Positions 44,448-55,268 of a stretch of 64,000 nt of DNA are shown here, one piece after another. Location: positions 1 to 64,000 of the forward strand of contig JAWKTM010000014.1 of NCBI GenBank assembly GCA_041399085.1, read 5' to 3'. Each line of letters starts with the position of its first letter. The stretch's first letter is position 1. Source of the stretch: JAWKTM01 sp041399085. Its GTDB lineage: Bacteria; Planctomycetota; Planctomycetia; Pirellulales; Pirellulaceae. The notes beneath the pieces were generated by a model, which saw only the letters and a list, made by a program, of their open reading frames with translations, made no database searches and had not been told where the DNA came from. A program made the translations under genes and the position numbers.

Positions 44448-45834
44448 TGAGTGCGTGGAAGTTGATTCTGGCGGAGTTGCGTGGTCAGCCGGTGAACTTT
44501 CTGCTTTGTTTAATGGCCGTGATCGTGGCGGCGGCAATGTTTGTTTCTGGGCCGACGTTGTTGTCCGGTTACGCTTCGGATGCTCGGGACGAGATGGCGC
44601 GGTTGCAAGCCGACGCGGACAAACTGCAATCCGAAGCGGATCGGCTGCATCAAGAGGTGGCGCGGACGCAAGGCGAGACGGACGCGATCCTGCGCACGAG
44701 ATGGACGACCGGACGCGCGCATCATGCGACATGGGTGTGAATCTGCGGATCGTGCATGAGGACACGAACTTCGGCGATCTCTACACCGATTTCGTGGCTC
44801 GCGACTTTCCCGAGAGCTATGTGCAGCAATTGGCCTCGTCCGAGAGCCTGGAAACGATCGTGCATGTGGTGGCGACGCTGCAAGAGCGAATCAAATGGAA
44901 CAACCGCACGGTGTTGTTGGTCGGCACGATGCCCGTGATGACGGTTTCGCAGAAGAACGAATCGAAAGGGCACATGATCAAGCCGATCAAGCCGGGCACG
45001 GTTTTGGTTGGACACGAGTTGGGTTTCGATCGGCAAGTGGGCGATGAGATCGAGATCAACGGACACTCGTTTACGATCGCCGAGATCAAGCCCGAGTTCG
45101 GCGGGTTGCAGGATGTGCAGTTGGTGGTCGATCTGCACGACGCCCAACGCGTTTTGGAGAAGCCGGATCGCGTGAACCAGATTCTGGCTCTCGGCTGTAA
45201 ATGCAAAGGCGATCGGATTTCGGTGATTCGCAAGGAATTGGAGGGCGTGTTGCCGGAGACGAAGATTACGGAGGATCGCAATTTGGCGACGGCTCGCGAA
45301 GAGCAGCGGGATTTGGTGGCGGCCAAACGCAAGGAGCAGCTTGCTTTGGTCGAGGCGAATCTGTTGGCGGCGAAACAGAATCTGGAAGCCGCACGGGAGA
45401 CTTACGAACAGCAAGCCGCACGTCGCGATCGCCAGCAGCGCGTGTTGGCTCGGCTGATTAACGTCGTGACTCCGGCCGTTGTATTGATCGCGGCGTTGTT
45501 CGTCGGCCTAATGACTTGGCTCAACGTGCGCGAACGCCGCGCGGAGATCGGGCTGCTGCGAGCGTTAGGGAAACGCACGGCGGAGATCGCGGCTCTGTTC
45601 CTCGGCAAAGCGGCCGGCATCGGTCTGCTGGGCGGCGTCGTCGGCGTCGTCGTCGGACTCATCATCGTCCGTTCGATCGGCCAATCGCTGGGCATCACGC
45701 CCGACTATCTGCAAACCAACGCCACGATCCTGGCCATCACGCTCGCCGGCGCACCGCTGGTCGCCGCCATGGCCAGCTACCTGCCCACGCTGTCGGCCGT
45801 CATGCAAGACCCGGCCGCGGTGCTGTTGGAATGA
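44447..45834 (+). CDS. FtsX/MacB-like ABC transporter permease with coiled-coil segments (one frameshift near 44690)
   Basis: The ATG at 44447 begins MSAWKLILAELRGQPVNFLL with helix 1, followed by an acidic/Ala coiled coil (MARLQADADKLQSEADRLHQ). The frame is lost near 44690 and resumes as EMDDRTRASCDMGVNLRIVH. The periplasmic domain then reads clean, including TVLVGHELGFDRQVGDEIEI and LQDVQLVVDLHDAQRVLEKP. A second coiled coil (REEQRDLVAAKRKEQLALVE) precedes three C-terminal helices with NVRERRAEIGLLRALGKRTA, the segment that touches the ATPase. Expected length is about 462 residues. No ATPase gene adjoins it; the nearest is the LolD-like gene at 29.3 kb. The coiled coils suggest a mechanical role like that of FtsX or MacB. 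Confidence 0.8.
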
Positions 45835-45879
45835 GGCGAATGTCGTTGGCGGTGGCCTTCATCGGCGTTGCTTGGCCGG

Positions 45880-46600
45880 TTACTTCGTCAAGTGTTTGGT
45901 CAGCGGCGATGTTTGCTTCGCGAGTTCCTCGGCGACCAGTTTGGCCATCGCTCGCGCACCCTTTCGGCTAAAGTGCGTGCGATCCGAAACCGACGGGCTA
46001 AAGTCGGCGCTCGCCGCATCGCCCAGTTCTTCATACAGAGCCAAGCTCGCGCGATGGAGGTCGATCACAACGGTCTCCTCCTCACTCGCCACGGCAAGGG
46101 TCGCTTCGGCATACGGCGTCAGCGTCGTTACGGCCTTGCCGTCTTGGAAAGTTCGTCGAGCAACCGGTGTTACGAGAATCGGTGTCGCTCTGGCTTCGCG
46201 TTTCGCGAATATATCGCCGCAAGTTGTCCCGAAAATCGCCGTTTGGGTCAGTGGCTCGATCGCCTTTGCCAGGTTGATCGTTGTGTCCGAATTGAATGAA
46301 AACATAGTCGGGTTTGTCGGTCAGCGCCCTTCTTCCAAGCGCTTCGGCTAGGAAGCTTTTCGAGCTGCGTCGGAAAGTGCGGTTCAGAATCGTTACTTCA
46401 GGTCGAAAAACTCGTGAAACACTTGGCCCCAGCCGGTCAGGTCCGGTCGGTCGGCAGGCGGATTGGGATAGGAGGCCATCGTTGAATCGCCAATCATGAC
46501 AATGCGGATCGGCAGCCGATTGGCGGAAAGTATCGGCAGCAAACGTGACTAGCAAGACGCCAATCAGCATCGGAAAAACGATCGCCATGCGTCGTGTCAT
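45880..46600 (-). pseudogene. SGNH-hydrolase, rhamnogalacturonan acetylesterase-like (three frameshifts)
   Basis: The start at 46600 gives a signal peptide (MTRRMAIVFPMLIGVLLVTF). Catalytic block I appears in another frame near 46480-46510 (PIRIVMIGDSTMASYPNPPA), followed by LTGWGQVFHEFFDLK. The frame then returns for VTILNRTFRRSSKSFLAEAL and DYVFIQFGHNDQPGKGDR (block III, GHND). It shifts again near 46200 to reach ATPILVTPVARRTFQDGKAV and the C-terminal block V, SDRTHFSRKGARAMAKLV (DxxH). All catalytic elements of a GDSL/SGNH esterase are present, so the enzyme was functional or is mis-sequenced. These enzymes deacetylate pectin-type polysaccharides, in line with the sulfatase and other glycan genes here. 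Length about 240 residues. Confidence 0.75.
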
Positions 46601-46780
46601 TGTGTGACTCCATCAATGGGCTGGATGCGGTTGTTCGTTTCGGGACTTTGAAGTTCAAGGCCAACTTAGCTTAACCAAGTTTTGCTTTGTCGCGCTCGGC
46701 GGCGTGGGCTAGAATCCGGCTTGTTGGCCGAGGCTGTCGTTGGCTCAGGAATCGCCGAAGTTTTGTAGGCAAAGGGTTGC

Positions 46781-49700
46781 ATGATGACGCAAGTACGCAT
46801 TCTGTTCGTCGCGATGGGCGTGGCGATGATCGGCGGAGCTGGATGGGCCGCGGATTGGCCGACTTATATGAAGGACAATACGCGAGTCGGAGCGACGGAC
46901 GAGACGCTGCGGTTTCCTTTGCATTTGCAGTGGCAGCGGCGTTCGCCGGCGGCGCCCGAGTCGGCTTGGGAGGGGCCTCGCGACGAAGCCATTGAGGGCT
47001 TGGAGATGAAGCACCGCGTGCGCTACGACGACGCCCATCATGTGGCCATCGTCGGCGACCGCGTGTATTACGGTTCGTCGGTCGATCATCAGGTCCGCTG
47101 TCTGGATTTGGGCAGCGGCGAGGTCTTGTGGCGGTTGTTCACGGGCGGACCCGTGCGATTGGCCCCGACAGTTCACGAAGGCCGCGTCTACTTTGGTTCT
47201 GACGATGGCTATGTGTATTGCGTATCGGCGGAGGATGGTCGAGAGATTTGGAAGACACAGGTTGGTCCGCGCGAAGAGCGGCTGTTGGCTCGCGGCAAGA
47301 TGATCTCGCGATGGCCGATTCGCACGGGCGTGTTGATCTCCGACGACGTGGCTTATTTCGGAGCGGGCATCTTTCCGCATGAGACCGTCTACTTGTGCGC
47401 GGCCGACGCGAAGACCGGCAAACTCTTGTGGCGGAACGATCGCATCAGCCAGCAAGACGCCGGCCGAGATGATCTCTCGCCGCAAGGCTATTTATTGGCC
47501 AACGAAGACTTGCTGTTCGTGCCTTCGGGGCGATCGATGCCAGCGGCGTTCCACCAAGCGACCGGCGAATACGTTTACAAAAAGACGTTTAGCTGGCGTT
47601 CGTCCGGCGGCGGCGTGGTTGGCGGTTCGCGGGCGATGTTGTCCGACGGGCAGCTCTATTCGTCAGGCCCACATCATTTCTTGGCCTTGGACGAGAAGTC
47701 TGGCAGCGCGGGCTTCGCCTATATCCCGGGCTACCAGATGACGTTCCGAGGCAAGCTGGCTTACATCGCCACGGGCAAGGAAGTCATTGCCGTCGATCGC
47801 GAAGTCCACACGGCGGCCAGTGTCAAACGACAAGAGTTGTTCTTGAAGCGAAGCAGCTTGCGAAGCAACCGCGAGAAGCTGGCGGAAGTCGATCGGGAGA
47901 TGGCGGAACTCGCGCAGGCCGGAATCTTGTGGCGATCGCCGTTCGTGGCGGAGTCGTCGATGGCGTTGGCTGGCAACGCCGTGGTAGTTGGCGGGTTGGA
48001 CGAGCTGCGAGCGTTCGCGGTGGACTCGGGCGACGAGCTTTGGAAGGCTCGTGTCGATAGCGAAGTGCGTGGTATCGCGATTGCGAATGGCCGAGTGCTG
48101 GCCAGCACGACAAAGGGCTCGATCTACGCGTTCGGCTCGGGCGAAGCTGACTCGCCAATCGCGTCGGTTGGCAACACCGGCGATGATTCGGGCGAAACGG
48201 CCAGTCCTTTTGCCGCCGATGTCAGAACCGATTTTTATCGCCAAGCCGCCCGCGAGATTCTTGAACACACGGGCGTCGACAACGGCTTCGTGTTGGTGCT
48301 CGGCAACGACGAAGGTCGGCTCGCCTATGAGCTGGCGCGGCAATCGCCGAAGCTGCGAATCTACGCCGTCGAATCCGACGCGGCGAAGGTCGCTCGGGCG
48401 CGCGAGCGATTCGATTCGATTGGCTGGTATGGCACGCGAGTGACGATCTTCGCGGGCAGCGCCGATCGGACGGGTCTGTCAAACTACTTCGCCAATCTCG
48501 TCGTGTCGGACAGCATGCTGCTGACGGGCAAGCTGCCGGCCACGGCGGTTGAGTTAGGACGCTATGTGAAGCCATGTGGCGGCGTCGCTTGTTTCGGCGC
48601 GCCGCGGCACGATGGTTCGCCCAAGCTCGATGAACAGCTTCATCAGTCGCTGGCCAACATGTACTTGCGCGACGACGCGGAAATTAAAGCCGTGGACGAC
48701 TGGGCCGTGTTGCGGCGCGGCAAGTTGGCGGGAGTTGGCGAATGGTCGCATCAGTACGGCAACGTCGCGAACACCTGCTACAGCGAGGATCATCGCGTGA
48801 AGGGTTCGCTGGGCGTGTTGTGGTACGGCGATCCCGGCCCGAACAAGATGATCAATCGCCACGAAGCGGCCTCGGCGCCGTTGTCGACGAACGGCCGGTT
48901 CTTTACGCAAGGCGTGGATAGCGTCCGAGCCTATGACGCGTATAACGGAACTTTCCTTTGGGAATACATGAATCCCGGAGCGATCCGCACCGGCGTCTTC
49001 AACAACAACGAAACCAGCAATCTGGCGCCAGCGACGACGCGTTGTTTGTCGCGGTGGGAGATACTTGCACGGTGCTCGACGCGGCCACGGGCAAGGTCGC
49101 GGCGGAATACAAGCGCGCGCCGCAATCCGACGACGGCATTCAGCGACGTTGGGGCTATGTGGCTCATCACGATGGCGTTCTGTACGGCACTCGCACGATT
49201 CACGGCGAGCTGGCCGCGGCGGCGCGGCGACGCGGTCGTACTGTGAACAGCGAGACCGATGCGATCTTCGCCGTGGATGTAAAAACGGGCGAGCGGCTGT
49301 GGACCTATCAAGGGCCGAACATCATGCACGTCACGATCACGATCGGCGACGGCGTGATGCGCTTCGTCGAGAGCACGATTTCGCGCGAAGAGCGCGAAGC
49401 GTTGTTGCGTCAGGACAAGACCGAGCTGAAGAACTTGCCGCCCGAGGAGGCGAAGAAGAAAAGAGGAGGAGCTCAAGCGGCTGGACGTTCGCACAGCCGT
49501 TGCGGCTCGGACGCTCGTACTGGAAAGGAACGCTGGCGCAAGGCGATCGACGTGACGGACTGTATCGGCGTCAGCGCCGGCGGAGGCAACTTGACGTTGA
49601 TGTACCGCGACGATCATTTGTTGATCTGCGGCGCGAATGCCAACGGACATTATTGGCGGCAGTTTCTCTCGGGCGAGTTCAGCCAACGGCGGCTGGTCGT

Positions 49701-50688
49701 TTTGGATACCAAGGACGGCCAGAAGCTGTGGTCGCGCGACGCCAACTACATGAATCGGCCGACGATCGTGGACGATATGGTGGTCGCCGAGCCGTGGGCG
49801 TTCGAGCTGCATTCGGGCGAGCCTCGCAAGCGGCAGAATCCGCTGACCGGCGTCGAATCGGATTGGCAGTTCAGTCGCCCTGGACATCACTGCGGCGTCG
49901 TTACGGCCACGCCAAACATGATGTTCTTCCGCTCGGGATTCATCGGTTATTACGACTTGTACGCCGATAGCGGCACGAAGCATTTTTCTGGTCAGCGGTT
50001 GGGTTGCTGGGTGAACGCGATTCCCAGCAACGGACTGGTTGTGATTCCCGAAGCGAGCGCCGGTTGCGTCTGTTTGTTCTCGATCACTTCGACCGTGGTG
50101 TTGGAACCGCGCGAGGACCGCTCGCCGGCTTGGGGCATCTACAGCTTGGCCGGACCGATCACACCCGTGCGGCGATTGGCGGTGAACTTCGGCGCGCCGG
50201 GTGATCGTCGCGACAGCTTCGATCGGTTGTGGTTGGCGTATCCGCGGCCGACGGCGGTCGGTCGGATGGAGTTCGTGTTCGATGTCAAACCGCAGCTTGC
50301 GGCCGGCGGCAAGTATGCAGCCCAAAACGATGAGTCGGCCGAGATCGCCGGGGCTGACGTGCCGTGGATTTACGCCTCGCAAGCCACCGGGCTGAATCGG
50401 TTCGAGCTGCCGTTGATCGGCAAGGACGAGCCGGCCGCGGCGTACACGGTCAAGTTGCACTTCGCCGAGCCCGACGATTCGGTCAAACCGGGCGAGCGGT
50501 TGTTTGACGTTAAGCTGCAGGGAGAAACGGTCGCGCAGGGGATCGACGTCGCGACGGAAGCTGGCGGAGCAAAGCGGGCGCTGACACGCACTTTTTCCGG
50601 CGTCCACGTTACCGGCAATTTGGTGGTCGAGTTACCGGCCAAGGCGGGCTTGTCGCTTCTTTCGGCCATCGAAGTCGAACGCGAGTAG
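46781..50688 (+). CDS. Secreted PQQ-like beta-propeller protein fused to methyltransferase-like and malectin-like domains (one frameshift at about 49027)
   Basis: The start at 46781 gives a signal peptide (MMTQVRILFVAMGVAMIGGA, cleavage after GWAA). Residues 25-455 form a PQQ/BamB-like propeller with blades such as VLWRLFTGGPVRLAPTVHEG and YFGSDDGYVYCVSAEDGREI. Residues about 480-605 read as a Rossmann methyltransferase-like domain (FVLVLGNDEGRLAYELARQS, IYAVESDAAKVARARERF). A second propeller follows from about 660. The frame breaks near 49027 after NNNETSNLA and resumes with ASDDALFVAVGDTCTVLDAA. The stretch 49457-49510 also looks shifted and restored. The last 130 residues resemble a malectin-like carbohydrate-binding domain (YTVKLHFAEPDD, GERLFDVKLQGETVAQG). 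Full length would be about 1300 residues. The function is unknown; redox-linked binding or processing of envelope glycans is a guess. Confidence 0.82.
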
Positions 50689-50738
50689 ACGGACGGCGGC
50701 GAGTTAATCGGCGGCATTCGCGGTTACGAGCTTGCGTT

Positions 50739-50756
50739 TGTCGCACGGGTGCGACA
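50739..50756. promoter_or_regulatory. Perfect palindrome just upstream of the hybrid histidine kinase
   Basis: TGTCGCAC-GG-GTGCGACA is an exact 8-bp inverted repeat with a 2-nt centre, ending 12 bp before the kinase ATG and 50 bp past the stop of the preceding gene. It could be an operator, an RNA hairpin over the ribosome binding region or a repeat-derived hairpin. Confidence 0.55.
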
Positions 50757-50768
50757 GATTTAGAAGGT

Positions 50769-53700
50769 ATGAACTCACGTCGCGTGCTTGTGATTCTGGT
50801 CGTCCTGTTGGCCACGGGCATCTTCGCCCTCGATACGCTGCTTCCGGTGGATGTAGCGACGGGCACTTTGTACATGGCCGTCGTGCTTGTGGCGCTCAAG
50901 CTGCCGCGGCGCGAGGACGTGGTGATGGCGGCGCTGCTGTGCGCGTTTCTGATCGTCGCCGACTTATTTCTGTCGTTTGTCATCAGCAATCCGGGCAGCG
51001 ACACGCATCAACTGGCCACCAATAGCCTGCTGGCGTTGCTGACGATCGGCGTCGTCGGCGCGTTGGGGTTTCACTTCAAGGACTTGGAAGTGCAGCGCGT
51101 GCGAGGCCAAGACGAGTTGGAGCGGCGCGTGCAGCAACGAACGGCTGACTTGACGGCGGCCAACGAAGCGCTGCAAACCGAAATTGCCGAACGACATCGC
51201 GCGGAAGTGAAGCTGACCGAATCCGAGTCGCAATACCATTCGCTGGTCGACAACCTTTCGGTCCACGTGCTGCGAAAGGATCGCGACGGCCGCTTCACGT
51301 TCGTCAGTCAGTCGTTTTGCGAGCTGCTGGGCCGCGACCGAGACGAAGTGCTGGGCCGCACCGACTTCGATTTCTTTCCGCATCACTTGGCTTCCAAATA
51401 CCGCCGCGACGACGAATACGTTATGCATACCCGCGCGGTGATGGACGAAGTCGAGATGAACGAAAGCCCCGAAGGGGGCCATACGTTCGTGCAAGTGATG
51501 AAAACGCCGGTGTGCGACGCGCGGGACGAAGTGGTCGGCGTGCAGGGCATCTTCTGGGATGTCACGGACCGCGAAAGGGCGTTGCTGGATCTACGCGAAA
51601 GCGAAGCCCGCAAGCGAGCGATCTTCGAAGCGGCGATGGACGGCATCATTTTCACCTGCGGCGCCGGTTTGGTGATCGAGTGCAACCGCGCCGCCGAGAC
51701 GACGTTTGGCTATACGCGCCGCGAGTTGCAAGGGCAGGCGTTGTCCGAGGTCGTGATTCCGCCGGAATGGCGAGCGCGGCATCGCAAGAATCTGGAACAG
51801 TATTCCGGCGTGGGCGAGGGCTCGATGATCGGCCGCCGCTTGGAATTGAAAATGATGCGTAAGAACGGCGAACGATTCGACGCCGAGATGACGACGCAGC
51901 CAATTCCGCTGCAAGGCATGGAAGGCTTCGCGATCTTTGTCCGCGATATCACGCGGCGTAAACGGGCCGAGGAAGAACTGCGGCGAGCCAAGGACGAAGC
52001 CGAGGCGGCCAGCCACGCCAAGGGGTTGTTCGTGGCTAACATGAGTCACGAAATTCGCACGCCGATGAACGCCATTATCGGTATGACCGACTTGTTGCTG
52101 ACCAGCCATCCGACGGCCGAACAGCGCGAGTATTTGACGCTCGTGCAGAGTTCGGCCGAATCGCTGTTGGCGATCATTAACGACATTCTGGACTTCTCGA
52201 AGATCGAAGCGGGCCACTTGGAATTGGACTGCGAAGAGTTCGACTTGCGTCAGCGGCTGGGCGACATGATGAAGTCGCTGGCGTTTCGCGCGCATGCGAA
52301 GGGCCTCGAACTGGCATGCCGCGTCGAGCCCGGAACACCGCGGATCACGATCGGCGACGCCAATCGCTTGCGGCAAGTGCTGACGAATCTGGTCGGCAAC
52401 GCCATCAAGTTCACGGAATCGGGCGAAGTGCTCGTGCGCGTGGATGTGATCGACCAGACGGGCGACGAAGCGGCCCTGCGTTTCTCGGTCGCCGACACCG
52501 GCATTGGCATCCCGCCGGATCGCATCGAGGCGATTTTCAACGCCTTTGAGCAGGCGGACAACAGCACCACGAGGCAGTTCGGCGGCACGGGCTTGGGGCT
52601 CGCGATTTCACGGCGGCTGGTCGAATTGCTGGGCGGGGCGATTTCGGTCGAAAGCGAAGTGAACTACGGCAGCACGTTCTCGTTCACGATTCCGTTGCGG
52701 GTGGTCCGAGCCAGCGAAGGCGCACAGCAGGATTCGCGGCGCGGCCAGGCGTTGCCAAGCGAGCTGCGCGAACTGCAAGTCCTGCTGGTCGACGACAACG
52801 ATACCAGTCGCGGCATCCTGCGCGAGATGATCGCGAGCTGGGGATTCGAGTGCTTCGAGGCCGATTCGGCGGACGCGGCGTGCGAGTTGTTGCGGCGAAC
52901 CGACCGCGATCGGAGCTGCCCCACATTGGCGTTGATCGACGTGTTGATGCCGGGCACGGACGGCTTCGCGCTCGCCAAGCGAATCCAAACCGATTGGCCG
53001 GCGATCCGCTGTGTGATGCTTTTGTCGGCCGGCCATCAAGATTGCAATCTATCGCGCTGCGATCGGCTGGGCTTGCGGTGGCATTTGCTAAAACCACCGC
53101 AACCGTCCGAGCTGCTCGAAACGATCTTGAACGCTTGGGGATGCGACGAGCCGATCGGAGGCGAGTCGCCGGCCGCCGCGATGCTGTTCCCCGAACCATC
53201 GCGGCCGCTGCGAGTGCTGCTGGCCGAAGACAGCCCGGTGAATCAAAAGCTGGCGGTCGGTTTGCTGACCCGAGCCGGACATCGCGTGACGCTCGCCGGG
53301 AATGGACGCGAGGCGCTGGAACAACTGCGGAACGCCTCGTTCGACTTGGTGCTGATGGACGTGCAGATGCCGGAAATCGACGGCTTGCAGGCAACCGCGG
53401 CGATTCGCGCCGACGAGGCACGTCGCAACGGACAAGGCCGCACGCCGATCGTCGCCATGACGGCTCATGCGATGGCGGGCGATCGCGAACGATGTTTGGC
53501 GGCCGGAATGGATGGCTATCTATCGAAGCCGATTCGGGCCCATACGCTGTTGGCGACCATTCAAGAGGTAATGGCTCAGTTCCCGGCGACCAAGGTGGAA
53601 GACTCGACGGCGGACGAAACGCACGACTTCGATTGGTCCACGGCGTTGAATGTCGTGCAAGGCGATCAGGATTTGCTGCGCGAATTGGTCGACGCGTTTC

Positions 53701-53969
53701 TTACGGAATGCCCGCGGCTGATGCAAGAGATCGAAGCGGCGCTCGAACAGAACGACGCCGAGCAGCTTCGGATCGCGGCTCACACGCTGAAGGGCTCGGT
53801 GCGTTACTTTGGGGCCGAGGCGGCGATGTCGGTGGCGTTCGATCTGGAATTGGCGGGCAAGGAAGGCCGGTTCAGCGGAGTGGATGGCAAACTGGCTCAA
53901 TTGCAGGACGAACTGAACCGCCTACTCCCACCGCTGATGTCGTTCGCCAAGACCGGCCAACTAGCGTGA
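50769..53969 (+). CDS. Hybrid sensor histidine kinase (PAS-PAS-HisKA-HATPase-REC-REC-HPt)
   Basis: This intact 1066-residue membrane protein is a phosphorelay sensor. Helices occupy residues 6-105, followed by a signalling coiled coil (about 110-150). Two PAS domains lie at about 153-270 and 283-397. HisKA carries the phospho-His in NMSHEIRTPMN (H427). HATPase_c has the N box (NLVGNAIKFTESG) and G boxes (DTGIGIPPD, GGTGLGLAIS). Receiver 1 has Asp724 (LIDVLMPGTDG) and receiver 2 has Asp864 (LMDVQMPEIDG), with the conserved Lys in DGYLSKP. The HPt domain carries AHTLKGSVRYFGA (H1005). All phosphoryl residues are present, so it should run a full His-Asp-His relay to an unlinked regulator; no separate response regulator gene lies nearby. 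A palindrome sits right before the start. Confidence 0.96.
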   Translation: MNSRRVLVILVVLLATGIFALDTLLPVDVATGTLYMAVVLVALKLPRREDVVMAALLCAFLIVADLFLSFVISNPGSDTHQLATNSLLALLTIGVVGALGFHFKDLEVQRVRGQDELERRVQQRTADLTAANEALQTEIAERHRAEVKLTESESQYHSLVDNLSVHVLRKDRDGRFTFVSQSFCELLGRDRDEVLGRTDFDFFPHHLASKYRRDDEYVMHTRAVMDEVEMNESPEGGHTFVQVMKTPVCDARDEVVGVQGIFWDVTDRERALLDLRESEARKRAIFEAAMDGIIFTCGAGLVIECNRAAETTFGYTRRELQGQALSEVVIPPEWRARHRKNLEQYSGVGEGSMIGRRLELKMMRKNGERFDAEMTTQPIPLQGMEGFAIFVRDITRRKRAEEELRRAKDEAEAASHAKGLFVANMSHEIRTPMNAIIGMTDLLLTSHPTAEQREYLTLVQSSAESLLAIINDILDFSKIEAGHLELDCEEFDLRQRLGDMMKSLAFRAHAKGLELACRVEPGTPRITIGDANRLRQVLTNLVGNAIKFTESGEVLVRVDVIDQTGDEAALRFSVADTGIGIPPDRIEAIFNAFEQADNSTTRQFGGTGLGLAISRRLVELLGGAISVESEVNYGSTFSFTIPLRVVRASEGAQQDSRRGQALPSELRELQVLLVDDNDTSRGILREMIASWGFECFEADSADAACELLRRTDRDRSCPTLALIDVLMPGTDGFALAKRIQTDWPAIRCVMLLSAGHQDCNLSRCDRLGLRWHLLKPPQPSELLETILNAWGCDEPIGGESPAAAMLFPEPSRPLRVLLAEDSPVNQKLAVGLLTRAGHRVTLAGNGREALEQLRNASFDLVLMDVQMPEIDGLQATAAIRADEARRNGQGRTPIVAMTAHAMAGDRERCLAAGMDGYLSKPIRAHTLLATIQEVMAQFPATKVEDSTADETHDFDWSTALNVVQGDQDLLRELVDAFLTECPRLMQEIEAALEQNDAEQLRIAAHTLKGSVRYFGAEAAMSVAFDLELAGKEGRFSGVDGKLAQLQDELNRLLPPLMSFAKTGQLA

Positions 53970-54050
53970 AGTTGCCCCGCCGCCTTCACCATTTCTTCAC
54001 CGATTTATCTGTCTTGACCGGTCCGCGGGGAATGGATACCGTCCGCGATT

Positions 54051-55181
54051 ATGGCTCTCCTCTGTCGGGCTGTCGCCCTTGTTCTCATCGCGCTGGTCTC
54101 CACGTCGGTTTTGGTTTCGGCCGCCGATCGTCCCGATTCGCTGCGCGAAAGCGTCCTGGTGTTGCGGAACGGCCGCGTGATGCAGGGGCGAATTGCGGCG
54201 GTGGGCGATCAGTTCATCGTCGGCTTGGGTGAACGGAGCGAAGTTCGCATTCCGGCTCATCAAGTCGAGATGCATTGCCGCGATCTGAGCGAAGCGTATG
54301 AGCGGCGGCGCGAGCGAATTCCGCCCGATAGCGCGGCGGCTCATTTCGATTTGGCCGAGTGGTGTTTGCGCGAGAATCTATTGGAGTTCGCTCGGCGTGA
54401 GATTGCTCGCGGCGAGGCGCTCGAGCCGAATCAACCGCGACTGCCGCAACTCAAGCTCCGTTTGGAGTTGCTGGCTCAACCGGCCGCTCCCGAGCGTGAG
54501 CCCGAGATCGCACCGCAACCGCGCGTCGTTTCGGCCGACGAGATTGCCGATGTCGTGCAGCAATTGCCCGTCGTCGCTGTGTCGTCATTCGCGACGACGA
54601 TTCAACCGTTGATGCTGAACCATTGCGGCACATGTCATGGGCCAACCAGCAACTCGTCGTTTCGGTTGCTGCGACCGGCTTGGGCCAAGTCGCTGCCGCA
54701 GCGTTTGACGCAACGAAACTTGCACACGACGTTGTCGCTGGTCGATCGCGAATCGCCCGAAGCGAGTCCGCTGCTATCAATCGGACTGAAGCCGCACGGT
54801 GGAGCGGAGCTGCCGATCTTTGAGAACACGGACCATTATCAATGGCAACAGTTGCGAGCCTGGGTCCTTCAGCTTGCGACGCCCAGCCGGGAAACTCGCC
54901 CTGTGGCGTTCGCTTCACCCGATACAATTTTGTCGCGCAACACGCCGCACATTGCGGCTCGACCCGCTGAGCTGCCGGGACGAGAGCCGCAATCAGCGAT
55001 GCCGGGCGTGAATTCGCCGCGGACGTTGCCGCCGCCCACATCCGTCGGGGCCGCTCCGCTGACCGCGGCTCCGTCAACGCTCACGCCTGTCAAACTGCCT
55101 TCGGCCGAGCGACCTCACCAACCTCGGGATCCGTTCGATCCGGAGATCTTCAACCGGCGCTTCTTCCCGGACAGTCGGTAG
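54051..55181 (+). CDS. Secreted protein with a single CxxCH motif (planctomycete cytochrome-like)
   Basis: The 376-residue product starts MALLCRAVALVLIALVSTSV with a signal peptide. Residues about 30-150 form a small beta-rich region followed by helical segments that resemble TPR pairs (AAHFDLAEWCLRENLLEFAR, REIARGEALEPNQPRLPQLK). Near residue 195 is NHCGTCHGPTSNSSF with a CxxCH motif, as in planctomycete cytochrome-c-like domains. It is followed by ASPLLSIGLKPHGG, a typical context for such sites. The C-terminal 120 residues are Pro-rich and disordered. A single CxxCH suggests one haem or a degenerate site. It follows the hybrid kinase by 81 bp and precedes rtcB on the same strand. Confidence 0.8.
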   Translation: MALLCRAVALVLIALVSTSVLVSAADRPDSLRESVLVLRNGRVMQGRIAAVGDQFIVGLGERSEVRIPAHQVEMHCRDLSEAYERRRERIPPDSAAAHFDLAEWCLRENLLEFARREIARGEALEPNQPRLPQLKLRLELLAQPAAPEREPEIAPQPRVVSADEIADVVQQLPVVAVSSFATTIQPLMLNHCGTCHGPTSNSSFRLLRPAWAKSLPQRLTQRNLHTTLSLVDRESPEASPLLSIGLKPHGGAELPIFENTDHYQWQQLRAWVLQLATPSRETRPVAFASPDTILSRNTPHIAARPAELPGREPQSAMPGVNSPRTLPPPTSVGAAPLTAAPSTLTPVKLPSAERPHQPRDPFDPEIFNRRFFPDSR

Positions 55182-55268
55182 CGAACTTCGCCGCGCGGTA
55201 TCTTGTCTGGCTCGGGCGGAACGAACCATGCAGGCTTCGTTCGCTGAGGGCTGAACAAGGAATCGCAC

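Noticed and set aside
48931..50607. 558-residue minus-strand ORF opposite the PQQ protein
   Set aside because: Antisense shadow without domains; the plus strand has clear PQQ and malectin-like motifs.
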